A stretch of DNA of 64,000 nt from Haloplasma contractile SSD-17B (GTDB lineage: Bacteria > Bacillota_I > Bacilli_A > Haloplasmatales > Haloplasmataceae), in NCBI RefSeq assembly GCF_000215935.2, contig NZ_AFNU02000001.1:310001-374000 (forward strand), given 5' to 3'. Positions 27,501 to 35,485 of this stretch are shown in pieces; within the stretch, counting starts at the first letter, position 1; every line of letters starts with the position of its first letter. The notes under the pieces were generated by a model. It saw only the letters and a program-made list of their open reading frames with translations. It searched no databases and was not told the DNA's origin. The position numbers and the translations under genes are program-made.

Positions 27501-27515
27501 CGAAAATTACTTTCG
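27501..27515 (+). promoter_or_regulatory. CGAAA-N5-TTTCG palindrome before nanE
   Basis: CGAAAATTACTTTCG, perfect 5-bp arms, overlapping the start of the nanE ribosome site (CGGAG at 27514-27518). A bound repressor here would block elongation, or the RNA form could hide the ribosome site. Confidence 0.45.
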
Positions 27516-27527
27516 GAGTGTGAAACT

Positions 27528-28202
27528 ATGAAAAAAATATTAAAACAAGGATTAATCGTATCGTGTCAAGCATTAGAACATGAACCATTACATAGTTCTT
27601 ATGTAATGTCAAAGATGGCAACAGCGGCTGTAGAGGGTGGAGCTATTGCTATTCGAGCTAATGGATATGATGATGTTGTTACGATTAAACAAACAGTTAA
27701 TGTACCGGTTATCGGTCTAATCAAAAGAGACTATGAAGATAGTACGATATTTATTACCCCTACAATCAAAGAAGTTAATGAATTAGCAAAAGCAGGATGT
27801 GATGTAATTGCATTAGATGCTACTTTAAGAAAAAGACCAGAAGACGAACAGTTAGATACTATTGTAAATAAGACCAGAGAATTATATCCTGATATTGAAT
27901 TAATGGCGGATATTGCAACATTTGAGGAAGCAATTAATGCAGACCATTTAGGATTTGATTATATATCCACCACACTAAGTGGGTATACAGAAGAAACTAA
28001 GGATATTGAAATACCAAATCTAAATCTTGTTAAACAATTAGATGGTAAAGTTAAAGCGAAAGTTATTGCTGAAGGCGGAATATGGACTTTGGTTCATTTA
28101 AAACAAGCACTTGATTTTAATGCATATGGTGCTGTTATAGGTTCTGCAATCACGAGACCACAACTTATTACCAAACGTTTTAATTCTGTTTTCGAAGATT
28201 AA
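27528..28202 (+). CDS. nanE: N-acetylmannosamine-6-phosphate 2-epimerase
   Basis: 224 residues, a TIM barrel of the NanE family. Catalytic lysine lies in VIGLIKRDY and the acidic residue in VIAEGGI; ITPTIKEV and DVIALDATLRKRP are also typical. It converts ManNAc-6-P to GlcNAc-6-P, usually as part of sialic acid or ManNAc use. No sialic acid lyase (NanA) gene occurs in the window, so the ManNAc here may come from another glycan. It is the first gene of an operon with a GH84 enzyme and a DUF4127 protein (31-base and 1-base gaps). Confidence 0.93.
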   Translation: MKKILKQGLIVSCQALEHEPLHSSYVMSKMATAAVEGGAIAIRANGYDDVVTIKQTVNVPVIGLIKRDYEDSTIFITPTIKEVNELAKAGCDVIALDATLRKRPEDEQLDTIVNKTRELYPDIELMADIATFEEAINADHLGFDYISTTLSGYTEETKDIEIPNLNLVKQLDGKVKAKVIAEGGIWTLVHLKQALDFNAYGAVIGSAITRPQLITKRFNSVFED

Positions 28203-28233
28203 TCTGATAAAAAATAATCAATAGGAGGATTAT

Positions 28234-29892
28234 ATGGTACAACTTCCTTACATAATTAAAGATGTATTTACAAGACAAGAAACTATTAAATTTGAAGAAC
28301 GACAACAGATTAATGTAAACATATTAAATAAGTTCAGTATTTTAGAAGGATTCGAAATGATGATAAATAATGATTATGTCAAGACTAGTAATGAGTCAGT
28401 AGATCTACAAATCATTATTCATTATAAGAAAGACTTAAAAGAGGATGCTTATAATCTTCAGATTACTCCAGATAAAAAAGTCATTATTTCTTCTAAAAAC
28501 AAAAGGGGAATTCGCTATGCGTTTGCGATTCTTTCATTAGTAATTACAAAGGAAAATAATTGTATTAAAATACCAACCATGATTATTGAAGATGAACCAA
28601 GTTTAAAGAAACGTGGAATTATTGAAGGGTTTTATGGCGTTCCGTGGAGTCATAAAGCAAGGTTAGATGTAATTGATACTATGGCAATGAATCGCATGAA
28701 TACATTTATGTATGCGCCAAAAGATGATTCTTATCATAGAGAGAAGTGGAGAGAGTTATATCCTAAGAAGGAACTAAATAAACTCTTGGAATATAAATCA
28801 AAGTGTGATGAGTACGATATCGATTTTTATTATTGTATTAGTCCAGGAAAAGACTTTGATTATACAAAAGATGAAGAGTTTAAAGCTCTATATCACAAAG
28901 TTGATCAAATCATTAAGCATGGGGTTCGACATTTCTCATTATTATTAGATGATATTGATTATAAACTTAAGGGAGAAAGTTTAAAACGATTCAAGCGACC
29001 TGGTATTGCTCATGCTTATATTTCAAATAAATTATATGACTACATAGAGTCACAAATTATTGATTGTGATTACATCATGTGTCCAACAGAATATTTTCAA
29101 AATTGGGATACTGAGTACCGAACTGATTTAAAACAGCAGATGAATCAAGAAATTGAGGTTTTTTGGACAGGGTATAACACAGTAGCTGAAGTTATAACTG
29201 ATCGCGATGGTCACACAGTTAAAGAATCATTTGGTCATGAGTTAGTACTATGGGAAAACTATCCAGTCAATGATTTTTCTAAAGAGCGCCTTTACCTAGG
29301 GCCGTTAGTAAATAGAAGCACTAAATTGTCAGAGACGCATATCGGGATGGTATCAAATCCAATGAATCAATGGTATGCTTCAAAAATTCCCGTTATTACA
29401 ACTGCTCACTATATGTGGAATCCAAAAAGGTATATGGCGAGTATGTCTCTAAAGGAGGCAATTCAACAGGACATTCCTAATGACTGTATTGAAGCGATGA
29501 GTGTTTTTATAGATGCGAATAGTAAAAGTGTTCTAACTACACATACGCAAGAACAATTTGATCATTATGTAAGCGCTAATAATAAAGATGCTATCAACAA
29601 ATTTTATCATTCACTTAAAGGTGCTACTGATTATTTAATTAAGAATTTAGATCAAAATCTACTAGAGGATATAAAACCGTGGTTCGACCGTGTTCAAAAA
29701 GAATATGTACTATGGAATAAAGTATACAATGAAGAAACAATATCTGAGGATGATATCAAGGAAGTATTTGAAATGGAAGTTGAATTAGGTGTTAATGTGT
29801 TATTAAATTCACTGATTAAATGGAATATAGCCGATGATATCGACTTAGAACAATACATAAAAAAAACAAGATTTAATTTCTGGGGTGTTTAA
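28234..29892 (+). CDS. Cytosolic GH84 beta-N-acetylglucosaminidase (O-GlcNAcase-like)
   Basis: 552 residues, ATG behind AGGAGG. An N-terminal alpha/beta domain (about 1-120) of the type preceding GH84 barrels is followed by the barrel: RGIIEGFYGVPWSHKARLD at about 128, YAPKDDSYHREKWR, YYCISPGKDF, and the catalytic Asp pair in LLLDDIDYK near residue 240. GH84 enzymes remove beta-linked GlcNAc by substrate-assisted catalysis. Most studied bacterial members (for example NagJ, BtGH84) are secreted; this one has no signal peptide or membrane helix, so it probably acts on imported oligosaccharides. It also lacks the C-terminal binding modules of secreted forms. Operon with nanE fits GlcNAc release. 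Confidence 0.88.
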   Translation: MVQLPYIIKDVFTRQETIKFEERQQINVNILNKFSILEGFEMMINNDYVKTSNESVDLQIIIHYKKDLKEDAYNLQITPDKKVIISSKNKRGIRYAFAILSLVITKENNCIKIPTMIIEDEPSLKKRGIIEGFYGVPWSHKARLDVIDTMAMNRMNTFMYAPKDDSYHREKWRELYPKKELNKLLEYKSKCDEYDIDFYYCISPGKDFDYTKDEEFKALYHKVDQIIKHGVRHFSLLLDDIDYKLKGESLKRFKRPGIAHAYISNKLYDYIESQIIDCDYIMCPTEYFQNWDTEYRTDLKQQMNQEIEVFWTGYNTVAEVITDRDGHTVKESFGHELVLWENYPVNDFSKERLYLGPLVNRSTKLSETHIGMVSNPMNQWYASKIPVITTAHYMWNPKRYMASMSLKEAIQQDIPNDCIEAMSVFIDANSKSVLTTHTQEQFDHYVSANNKDAINKFYHSLKGATDYLIKNLDQNLLEDIKPWFDRVQKEYVLWNKVYNEETISEDDIKEVFEMEVELGVNVLLNSLIKWNIADDIDLEQYIKKTRFNFWGV

Positions 29893-29893
29893 A

Positions 29894-31423
29894 ATGAAGA
29901 AAAAAATTGTATTTTTACCATTAGATGAACGACCATGTAATTATGAATTCCCATTTAAACTATTTAATAATCAAGAGTTCGAGATTAAAAGACCGAATAA
30001 GAATTTGATGGGTGACAAGAAAATACCGGCAAACTTAAATGCAATAGAAGACTGGATTAAAAAAGAAGTGACTGATTCATATGGACTGGTCATTTCAATT
30101 GATACATTGCTATATGGAGGGATTGTTCCATCTAGATTACACAATTTTTCAAATGATGAGATTTTACAAAAGATGCAACTATTAAGAGAATTGAAGGAAC
30201 TAAACCCTGAACTTAAACTATTTGCGTTCCACTTAATTATGAGATGCCCGACCTATTCAAGTGATGATGAAGAACCAGACTACTATGAGCATTATGGTAA
30301 AGAGATTTTTGAATTAGGTCGTTTAGATCATCGAATTCAATTAGGGTTAGAATCAGATTTAGAACATGCGAACAAAGAGTTAACTAGACTTAAGAATACA
30401 ATTCCTAAAGACGCACTTTGTGATTATACTAGTAGACGAGTAGTTAACCTAGAAGCTAACAAATTAAGTGTTGATCTTCTCAAGGAAGGGATCATTGATT
30501 TTCTAATCGTACCGCAAGATGATTCCTCACCACATGGATTTACTGCAGTCGATCAAGAGAAAATAAGACGGTATATAGCAGAACAGCAATTACAACTAAA
30601 AGCGTTTATGTATCCAGGAGCAGATGAGGTTTCAATGACATTAATGATGAGACTGGTGAATGAGTATCATAACAATAAACCACTAATCTATGTGCGTTAT
30701 TCTAGTACAAAAGCACCAACTATAATTCCATCATATGAAGACCGCATATTAAATGAATCGGTTAAGTATCAAGTGTTAGCTGCAGGAGGTCTAATTGTTG
30801 ACTCAATGAAAGATGCAGACCTTGCTTTAATGGTTAATGCACCGTCCTATAATATGCTTGGATCAAACCAATTTGATGAACGACATGATGGTTATACAGT
30901 TGAACGTAACCTAGTGGAATTTGTAGAAACAATTGACTATATGATTCATTCATTACAGAAACCAGTTGCAATAGGTGATGTTGCGTATGGTAATGGATCG
31001 GACTTAGAGTTAATGCAATTGTTAGATCAAAAAAATATATTAATGAAAGTTGCTTCCTATGCAGGATGGAATACCTCTTCTAATACTTTAGGTACATGCA
31101 TTCCTCAAGGTATGCTTTATCTCTTATATGAGGATACTAAAACTCATTATGACTTCTTAGCACATCGTTATATTGAAGATACCGGGTACTGTGCACACGT
31201 AAGAAAAGATGTGTGTGACAATGACTTAGAAGAGTTAGGATTTAACTATTTCTACGTAAAAGATCAGAAAGGACCTGTTTCTGAGATTGTAAGAAAGAAA
31301 CTAGAAGATTTTATAGCAAAAACACTTCCTTCAGTAGCGAACAATATTCAAATTACAGATTGTTACATGCCGTGGCGAAGAATGTTTGAAGTTGGAATAG
31401 AAGTGGAGTATAACTCCAATTAA
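29894..31423 (+). CDS. DUF4127 family protein, possible glycan-related enzyme
   Basis: 509 residues from the ATG at 29894 (GGGGTG at 29882), one base after the GH84 stop codon, so translationally linked. It begins MKKKIVFLPLDERPCNYEFP, the hallmark start of DUF4127 proteins of about 500 residues. Other conserved-looking segments are SIDTLLYGGIVPSR, DFLIVPQDDSSPHGFTAVDQ, PGADEVSMTLMMRL and DVAYGNGSDLELMQLL. No signal peptide; cytosolic. The function of the family is unknown. The abundance of Asp, His and Arg in conserved loops suggests a metal-dependent enzyme. Its context with nanE and GH84 argues for a step on an amino-sugar substrate. Confidence 0.8.
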   Translation: MKKKIVFLPLDERPCNYEFPFKLFNNQEFEIKRPNKNLMGDKKIPANLNAIEDWIKKEVTDSYGLVISIDTLLYGGIVPSRLHNFSNDEILQKMQLLRELKELNPELKLFAFHLIMRCPTYSSDDEEPDYYEHYGKEIFELGRLDHRIQLGLESDLEHANKELTRLKNTIPKDALCDYTSRRVVNLEANKLSVDLLKEGIIDFLIVPQDDSSPHGFTAVDQEKIRRYIAEQQLQLKAFMYPGADEVSMTLMMRLVNEYHNNKPLIYVRYSSTKAPTIIPSYEDRILNESVKYQVLAAGGLIVDSMKDADLALMVNAPSYNMLGSNQFDERHDGYTVERNLVEFVETIDYMIHSLQKPVAIGDVAYGNGSDLELMQLLDQKNILMKVASYAGWNTSSNTLGTCIPQGMLYLLYEDTKTHYDFLAHRYIEDTGYCAHVRKDVCDNDLEELGFNYFYVKDQKGPVSEIVRKKLEDFIAKTLPSVANNIQITDCYMPWRRMFEVGIEVEYNSN

Positions 31424-31424
31424 C

Positions 31425-31467
31425 GAAGTATTTTTTCATCAACCATTTGTAGATGAAAAAATACTTC
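31425..31467 (+). terminator. Hairpin after the nanE-GH84-DUF4127 operon
   Basis: Perfect 16-bp stem GAAGTATTTTTTCATC / GATGAAAAAATACTTC with an 11-base loop, one base after the stop codon. No T run follows; the T tract lies inside the stem. Confidence 0.6.
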
Positions 31468-31475
31468 AATATCTA

Positions 31476-31504
31476 TTGACAATATGTCTGAAAGCATTTA
31501 CAAT
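31476..31504 (+). promoter_or_regulatory. Promoter of the surface-enzyme operon
   Basis: TTGACA (31476-31481), exactly 17 bases, TACAAT (31499-31504). Confidence 0.75.
31489..31502 (+). promoter_or_regulatory. Near-consensus cre site in the promoter
   Basis: TGAAAGCATTTACA against TGWAANCGNTNWCA: one mismatch (CA for the central CG). It covers the spacer and the start of the -10, so CcpA binding would block initiation. Confidence 0.6.
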
Positions 31505-31537
31505 TATAGATGTAAAGGGTTTTATATTGCAAAATAG

Positions 31538-31552
31538 TGAAAAATATTTTCA
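31538..31552 (+). promoter_or_regulatory. TGAAA-N5-TTTCA palindrome downstream of the promoter
   Basis: TGAAAAATATTTTCA, same GAAA-N5-TTTC form as the two sites before nanE, at about +28 to +42. Confidence 0.45.
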
Positions 31553-31589
31553 AAATATACGGATTTTAGGAAGAGAGGGACTGAGAAAT

Positions 31590-34500
31590 ATGAATTTAAA
31601 TTTAAAACACAGTTTCAAAAAAATGTTTTTATTACTAATTTTTGTAGGTTTGATATCAATCTCAATTCCAACATTAGCAGCAAGTAGCACATTTAATATT
31701 AATGTTGGAGATGATTGTACAAGTGGAGATGCTTGTAGTATAGAACTGAGTAGTTTATTCGATGTGGATCCCGATGTAGAAACATTGTCTTTACCAGCTA
31801 TGTTCACTTCGGATTTTGAGAAGGATCTTGTTAACATCGACGATGCATACGGTGTAACTGTTGTAGTAGAGCGTGGGCACATCGTTGCTGTATATGATGG
31901 AGCAAATGGGAAGTATAACTTCTCACCAGAATGGATGGATGAACGAACAAGTCTAGATCCAGCTGAATATGCTTCTAATATTGAAATTCCTAAACATGGT
32001 TTTGTATTAGTTATCCCGAGTAGCGCTACAGCTACAAGAGATTGGGCACTTAAAAACATGAGAACGCCTGGTACAAAAGTAGATTTAGATGGGTATACAT
32101 TACCAGCTAATGAAGATGCTAATTACCTTAAGCAAATATCGGATGAAAACGGAAATAAATTAGCGATTGATTTTGTTGATGGACAGTCTTCAAAAGATGA
32201 CTTTGTCTACTTATATACAACAGATTTTAACCTAGGATCAACAGCCGATAGTAAAGCTGAAGGTGTTGCTATTGTAATAAATTCAGATGGTATTGTTGAA
32301 TCTGTATATGAAGGACAAGATGCAATTGACGTAAAAGTGCCTGATTATGGATATGTATTGTATACAAATGGTACTTTAGAGCAATCATTAAAAAATATTG
32401 CAATATTAGGAACTACAATTGCATTAGATGGTGTAATGATACCAGAGGTCAAAACAGTTACGAACGGCAATGAGTTAATCAAAATTGATTATATTGACCC
32501 TGTTAAATATACAGAAACAAAAGATAGTAGAGGTTATCCAACTGATATAGCAGTTGACTTTGTTGCAAAGAACGACAATATTGTAATCTATACACCTGAA
32601 TATCATTATAATTCAACAAAACGAGATATAAATTTTGTTGAATATACAGTGGAAATAACAAATGGAATTCATACAGTAACAGATAAATCAACAGATGGCG
32701 ATACTTATATCCCATTAAAAGGTTACGTTCTTAGTATACCGGTTGATCATCCATACGCTGATGTATTAAATGTAGATGATGTTCTAGACCAAGTGGGCTT
32801 AGAAAACATTAAAACATTTAATTACGCGGTTGAGAATAGAGAGAACGGAGCAAGAATTGTTTTAGACCGAGTTAATGGAGTTCGTAATGCACCAATGACT
32901 GTATATTATGATACATCTTGGGGCGAGTATACAGGAACAAATCAATTCGGTACTGAGATGGTCGTTACATTAAATACCGATACTTACGAATTTGAAGTTG
33001 TTGATTTCCGCGAGTTCGGTGAAGGTGGACAAAAGGGAATTATAATACCAGAAAATAGTTTCGTATTATCGACTTTCGGTCACCCTTATCGTGACTTATT
33101 ATTCGAGGGTGTAAGATTTAACTCGGGAGATATAGTTGAATTAGTTGGCCTAGAATTTATTGAATTAGAAAAATCTGTTGAAGCAACATATGATTACTTA
33201 AATCCAACTCCAGAAGAGAATGAAGTAGGAGCGCCATTCCCAGGTGTTCGAGGAGCAGGGCAACTAAATGTCTATACCGATGAATGGGGAGCTGAAACTG
33301 GTGTTAATGAATGGGGATTTGAAGCAGCAGTTGATGCAAATGGTAAAGTTATAGAGGTTGGAGTTAAAGTTTCTAGTATTCCTGAAGGTGGTTTTGTTGT
33401 ATCGGAGCACATTTCAGGTTCAGGGTTTGTAAAAGGTAAAATAAAACTTGGTTCAAGTGTTATTTTAGATGAAGAAAACCAAACAATTACTGTTTCTACA
33501 ACAGCTGATAGTTACATAGAAGGTGTAAAATCAGATGTTGAATATTCAGAAATATTAATACAGAATGTTGAAAATAAACTCTATGATGTAGATATAGATG
33601 GAGCCAAGCAAGACTTATCAGAAGTTAAGTCATATATTGATGATTTAAGTACATTAGCAGATGACGTTAAAACAATTTCTGATGAGAAACAAAGACTAGT
33701 TAAGTTAGTAGAATTTAAGAACAAACTAACTCAAGCAGATGCGTTAATTAATAGCATTTACTATAAAACATTAGAGTCTAATGTGGTTGAAGCTCGTTCG
33801 ATTTGGCATAGACCGACAGAAAAGTCATTAGAAGAAATTCAAGCTACATTTGATGATTTCGAGAAAAATAATATGAACTTAATATTCGTAGAAACAATGT
33901 GGAATGGTTATTCTATGTTCCCGTCTGAGCATGTCGATTTCCATAAAGACTTCACAGATGCTGACTACGGTGAATATGGAAAAGACTATTTGGCTGCATT
34001 CATAGCTGAGGGTCATAAACGAGGGATTGAAGTTCATGCTTGGATGGAAATATTCTTTGTTGGATACGAAGGATTTAAAGAATCAAATATTTTATCTGAT
34101 CATCCAGAATGGATTATACACAACTATGATTTCAATGCTGAAGAAGAAGAATCCGCTTTATATAATGTCCAAAGAAACGAAGGCGGTCCTTATATCTTTA
34201 TAGATCCTGCAAATCCTGAAGTTCATGACTTTTTAATCACTTACTATGAAGAACTAGTATCAGATTATGATGTTGATGGATTCCAAGTTGACTATATACG
34301 ATACCCAGTTTCTCTTAGAGATAATATAACAGGATTTTCAGATTATGCGATTGATAAATTCAAAGAAGAATATGGATACGCAGAAGGTGATAACATCTAT
34401 GAGTTATTAGACCCTAAGACTCCTGGATCCGATCAAGTATACAATGATTGGAATGAATTTAAAGTTAATAATGTAACGAACTTTGTTGAAAAAACTAAAG

Positions 34501-35429
34501 ATGCGATAAAAGAAATAGATTCTGATTTAATTTTATCAACGGCTATCTTTGCAAGTACATCGGATGCTAAGGATCGAAAAGCTCAAGATTGGCCTACATG
34601 GGTTAATAACGGTTGGATTGATGTAACAGCACCAATGGCTTACTATCCAAAAGCAAGTACAGTTGAAGATAAAATTAAAGATATGGTTACTTATGTTGGG
34701 GGAATTACTTATAACTATGCAGGTATTGCACCTACATACATGGGATTATCTCCTGAAAGTAACGCATATCAAATCATTGCAGCAAGAAACGGTGAAGCAT
34801 TAGGTAGTGCAATATTCGCTTCTCAAAATTTATTAGGCTTAGATCAAATATCTTATGTATATACAAATGGTACACATCGTAAAGCAGCAGTATTGCCGCA
34901 TGCAGAGGTTAATGTTGTACTTGAGGCAATGTTTGCCGATATCTTAGATAAAGCAGATCGTATCTATATACCATCAGAAAAAATGACTGAAGTAGATAAA
35001 ACGGCATTAAGCACTGAATTTGATGTTCTGAAACAAATGCCACATGAAACTGCAGAAGATGTTGCAAATTTAATTAATTCAGTCAATGAATTAATTAATA
35101 ATATTGGAGACTATGGTTCAGGGTATGCTGATAACCGTATCGAAGATGACTTAATATATTTAATTGAAGTGCTAGACGTTAAAGTTTCACGCTTAATGAT
35201 TGATAGTGGTGATTGGGATCCTGAGACTGAACGTGTTCGTCCAAATCCACTAGGTGAAGAGGGTACGAATGATGATGATAATGATGATGAAATAATAAAT
35301 GACGATGAAAATACTGATGATCATTTAGAGGAAAACGATTCAAAAGTTTTATTATATGCTTCAATTGCAGCAGCAACTGTTGTAGTTGTAGCAGGAGGAT
35401 TGTTTATAAGATTGAGGGTAAGAGCATAG
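31590..35429 (+). CDS. Membrane-anchored GHL10 (YngK-like) glycosidase with repeat modules
   Basis: 1279 residues from ATG 31590 (GAGAGGGA upstream); an in-frame TTG at 31476 is the -35 box and is rejected. Order: signal peptide (to about 31, ending LAASS), five degenerate beta-rich modules (signatures near 87-145, 225-260, 350-393, 455-505 and 577-605), a helical stretch (about 650-730), and a GHL10/DUF187 TIM barrel (about 734-1100: EARSIWHRPTEKS, VETMWNGYSMFPSE, EVHAWMEIFFVGYEG, DPANPEVHDFL, VDGFQVDYIRYP). An Asp/Asn-rich linker and one C-terminal membrane helix with Arg tail (about 1253-1279) complete it. The module pattern ends in 'IPxxGYVLV' and recurs in the next protein. It is an outward-facing hydrolase on cell-wall or other glycan; substrate unknown. 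Confidence 0.85.
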   Translation: MNLNLKHSFKKMFLLLIFVGLISISIPTLAASSTFNINVGDDCTSGDACSIELSSLFDVDPDVETLSLPAMFTSDFEKDLVNIDDAYGVTVVVERGHIVAVYDGANGKYNFSPEWMDERTSLDPAEYASNIEIPKHGFVLVIPSSATATRDWALKNMRTPGTKVDLDGYTLPANEDANYLKQISDENGNKLAIDFVDGQSSKDDFVYLYTTDFNLGSTADSKAEGVAIVINSDGIVESVYEGQDAIDVKVPDYGYVLYTNGTLEQSLKNIAILGTTIALDGVMIPEVKTVTNGNELIKIDYIDPVKYTETKDSRGYPTDIAVDFVAKNDNIVIYTPEYHYNSTKRDINFVEYTVEITNGIHTVTDKSTDGDTYIPLKGYVLSIPVDHPYADVLNVDDVLDQVGLENIKTFNYAVENRENGARIVLDRVNGVRNAPMTVYYDTSWGEYTGTNQFGTEMVVTLNTDTYEFEVVDFREFGEGGQKGIIIPENSFVLSTFGHPYRDLLFEGVRFNSGDIVELVGLEFIELEKSVEATYDYLNPTPEENEVGAPFPGVRGAGQLNVYTDEWGAETGVNEWGFEAAVDANGKVIEVGVKVSSIPEGGFVVSEHISGSGFVKGKIKLGSSVILDEENQTITVSTTADSYIEGVKSDVEYSEILIQNVENKLYDVDIDGAKQDLSEVKSYIDDLSTLADDVKTISDEKQRLVKLVEFKNKLTQADALINSIYYKTLESNVVEARSIWHRPTEKSLEEIQATFDDFEKNNMNLIFVETMWNGYSMFPSEHVDFHKDFTDADYGEYGKDYLAAFIAEGHKRGIEVHAWMEIFFVGYEGFKESNILSDHPEWIIHNYDFNAEEEESALYNVQRNEGGPYIFIDPANPEVHDFLITYYEELVSDYDVDGFQVDYIRYPVSLRDNITGFSDYAIDKFKEEYGYAEGDNIYELLDPKTPGSDQVYNDWNEFKVNNVTNFVEKTKDAIKEIDSDLILSTAIFASTSDAKDRKAQDWPTWVNNGWIDVTAPMAYYPKASTVEDKIKDMVTYVGGITYNYAGIAPTYMGLSPESNAYQIIAARNGEALGSAIFASQNLLGLDQISYVYTNGTHRKAAVLPHAEVNVVLEAMFADILDKADRIYIPSEKMTEVDKTALSTEFDVLKQMPHETAEDVANLINSVNELINNIGDYGSGYADNRIEDDLIYLIEVLDVKVSRLMIDSGDWDPETERVRPNPLGEEGTNDDDNDDEIINDDENTDDHLEENDSKVLLYASIAAATVVVVAGGLFIRLRVRA

Positions 35430-35485
35430 GCTCTTTCCCCTATCTCATAATATAAAAAAATTTAATAATACGGAGGGAATTCATT

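Noticed and set aside
35179-35376. Minus-strand frame rich in His/Leu
   Set aside because: It is the complement of the Asp-rich linker of the GHL10 protein, not a gene.
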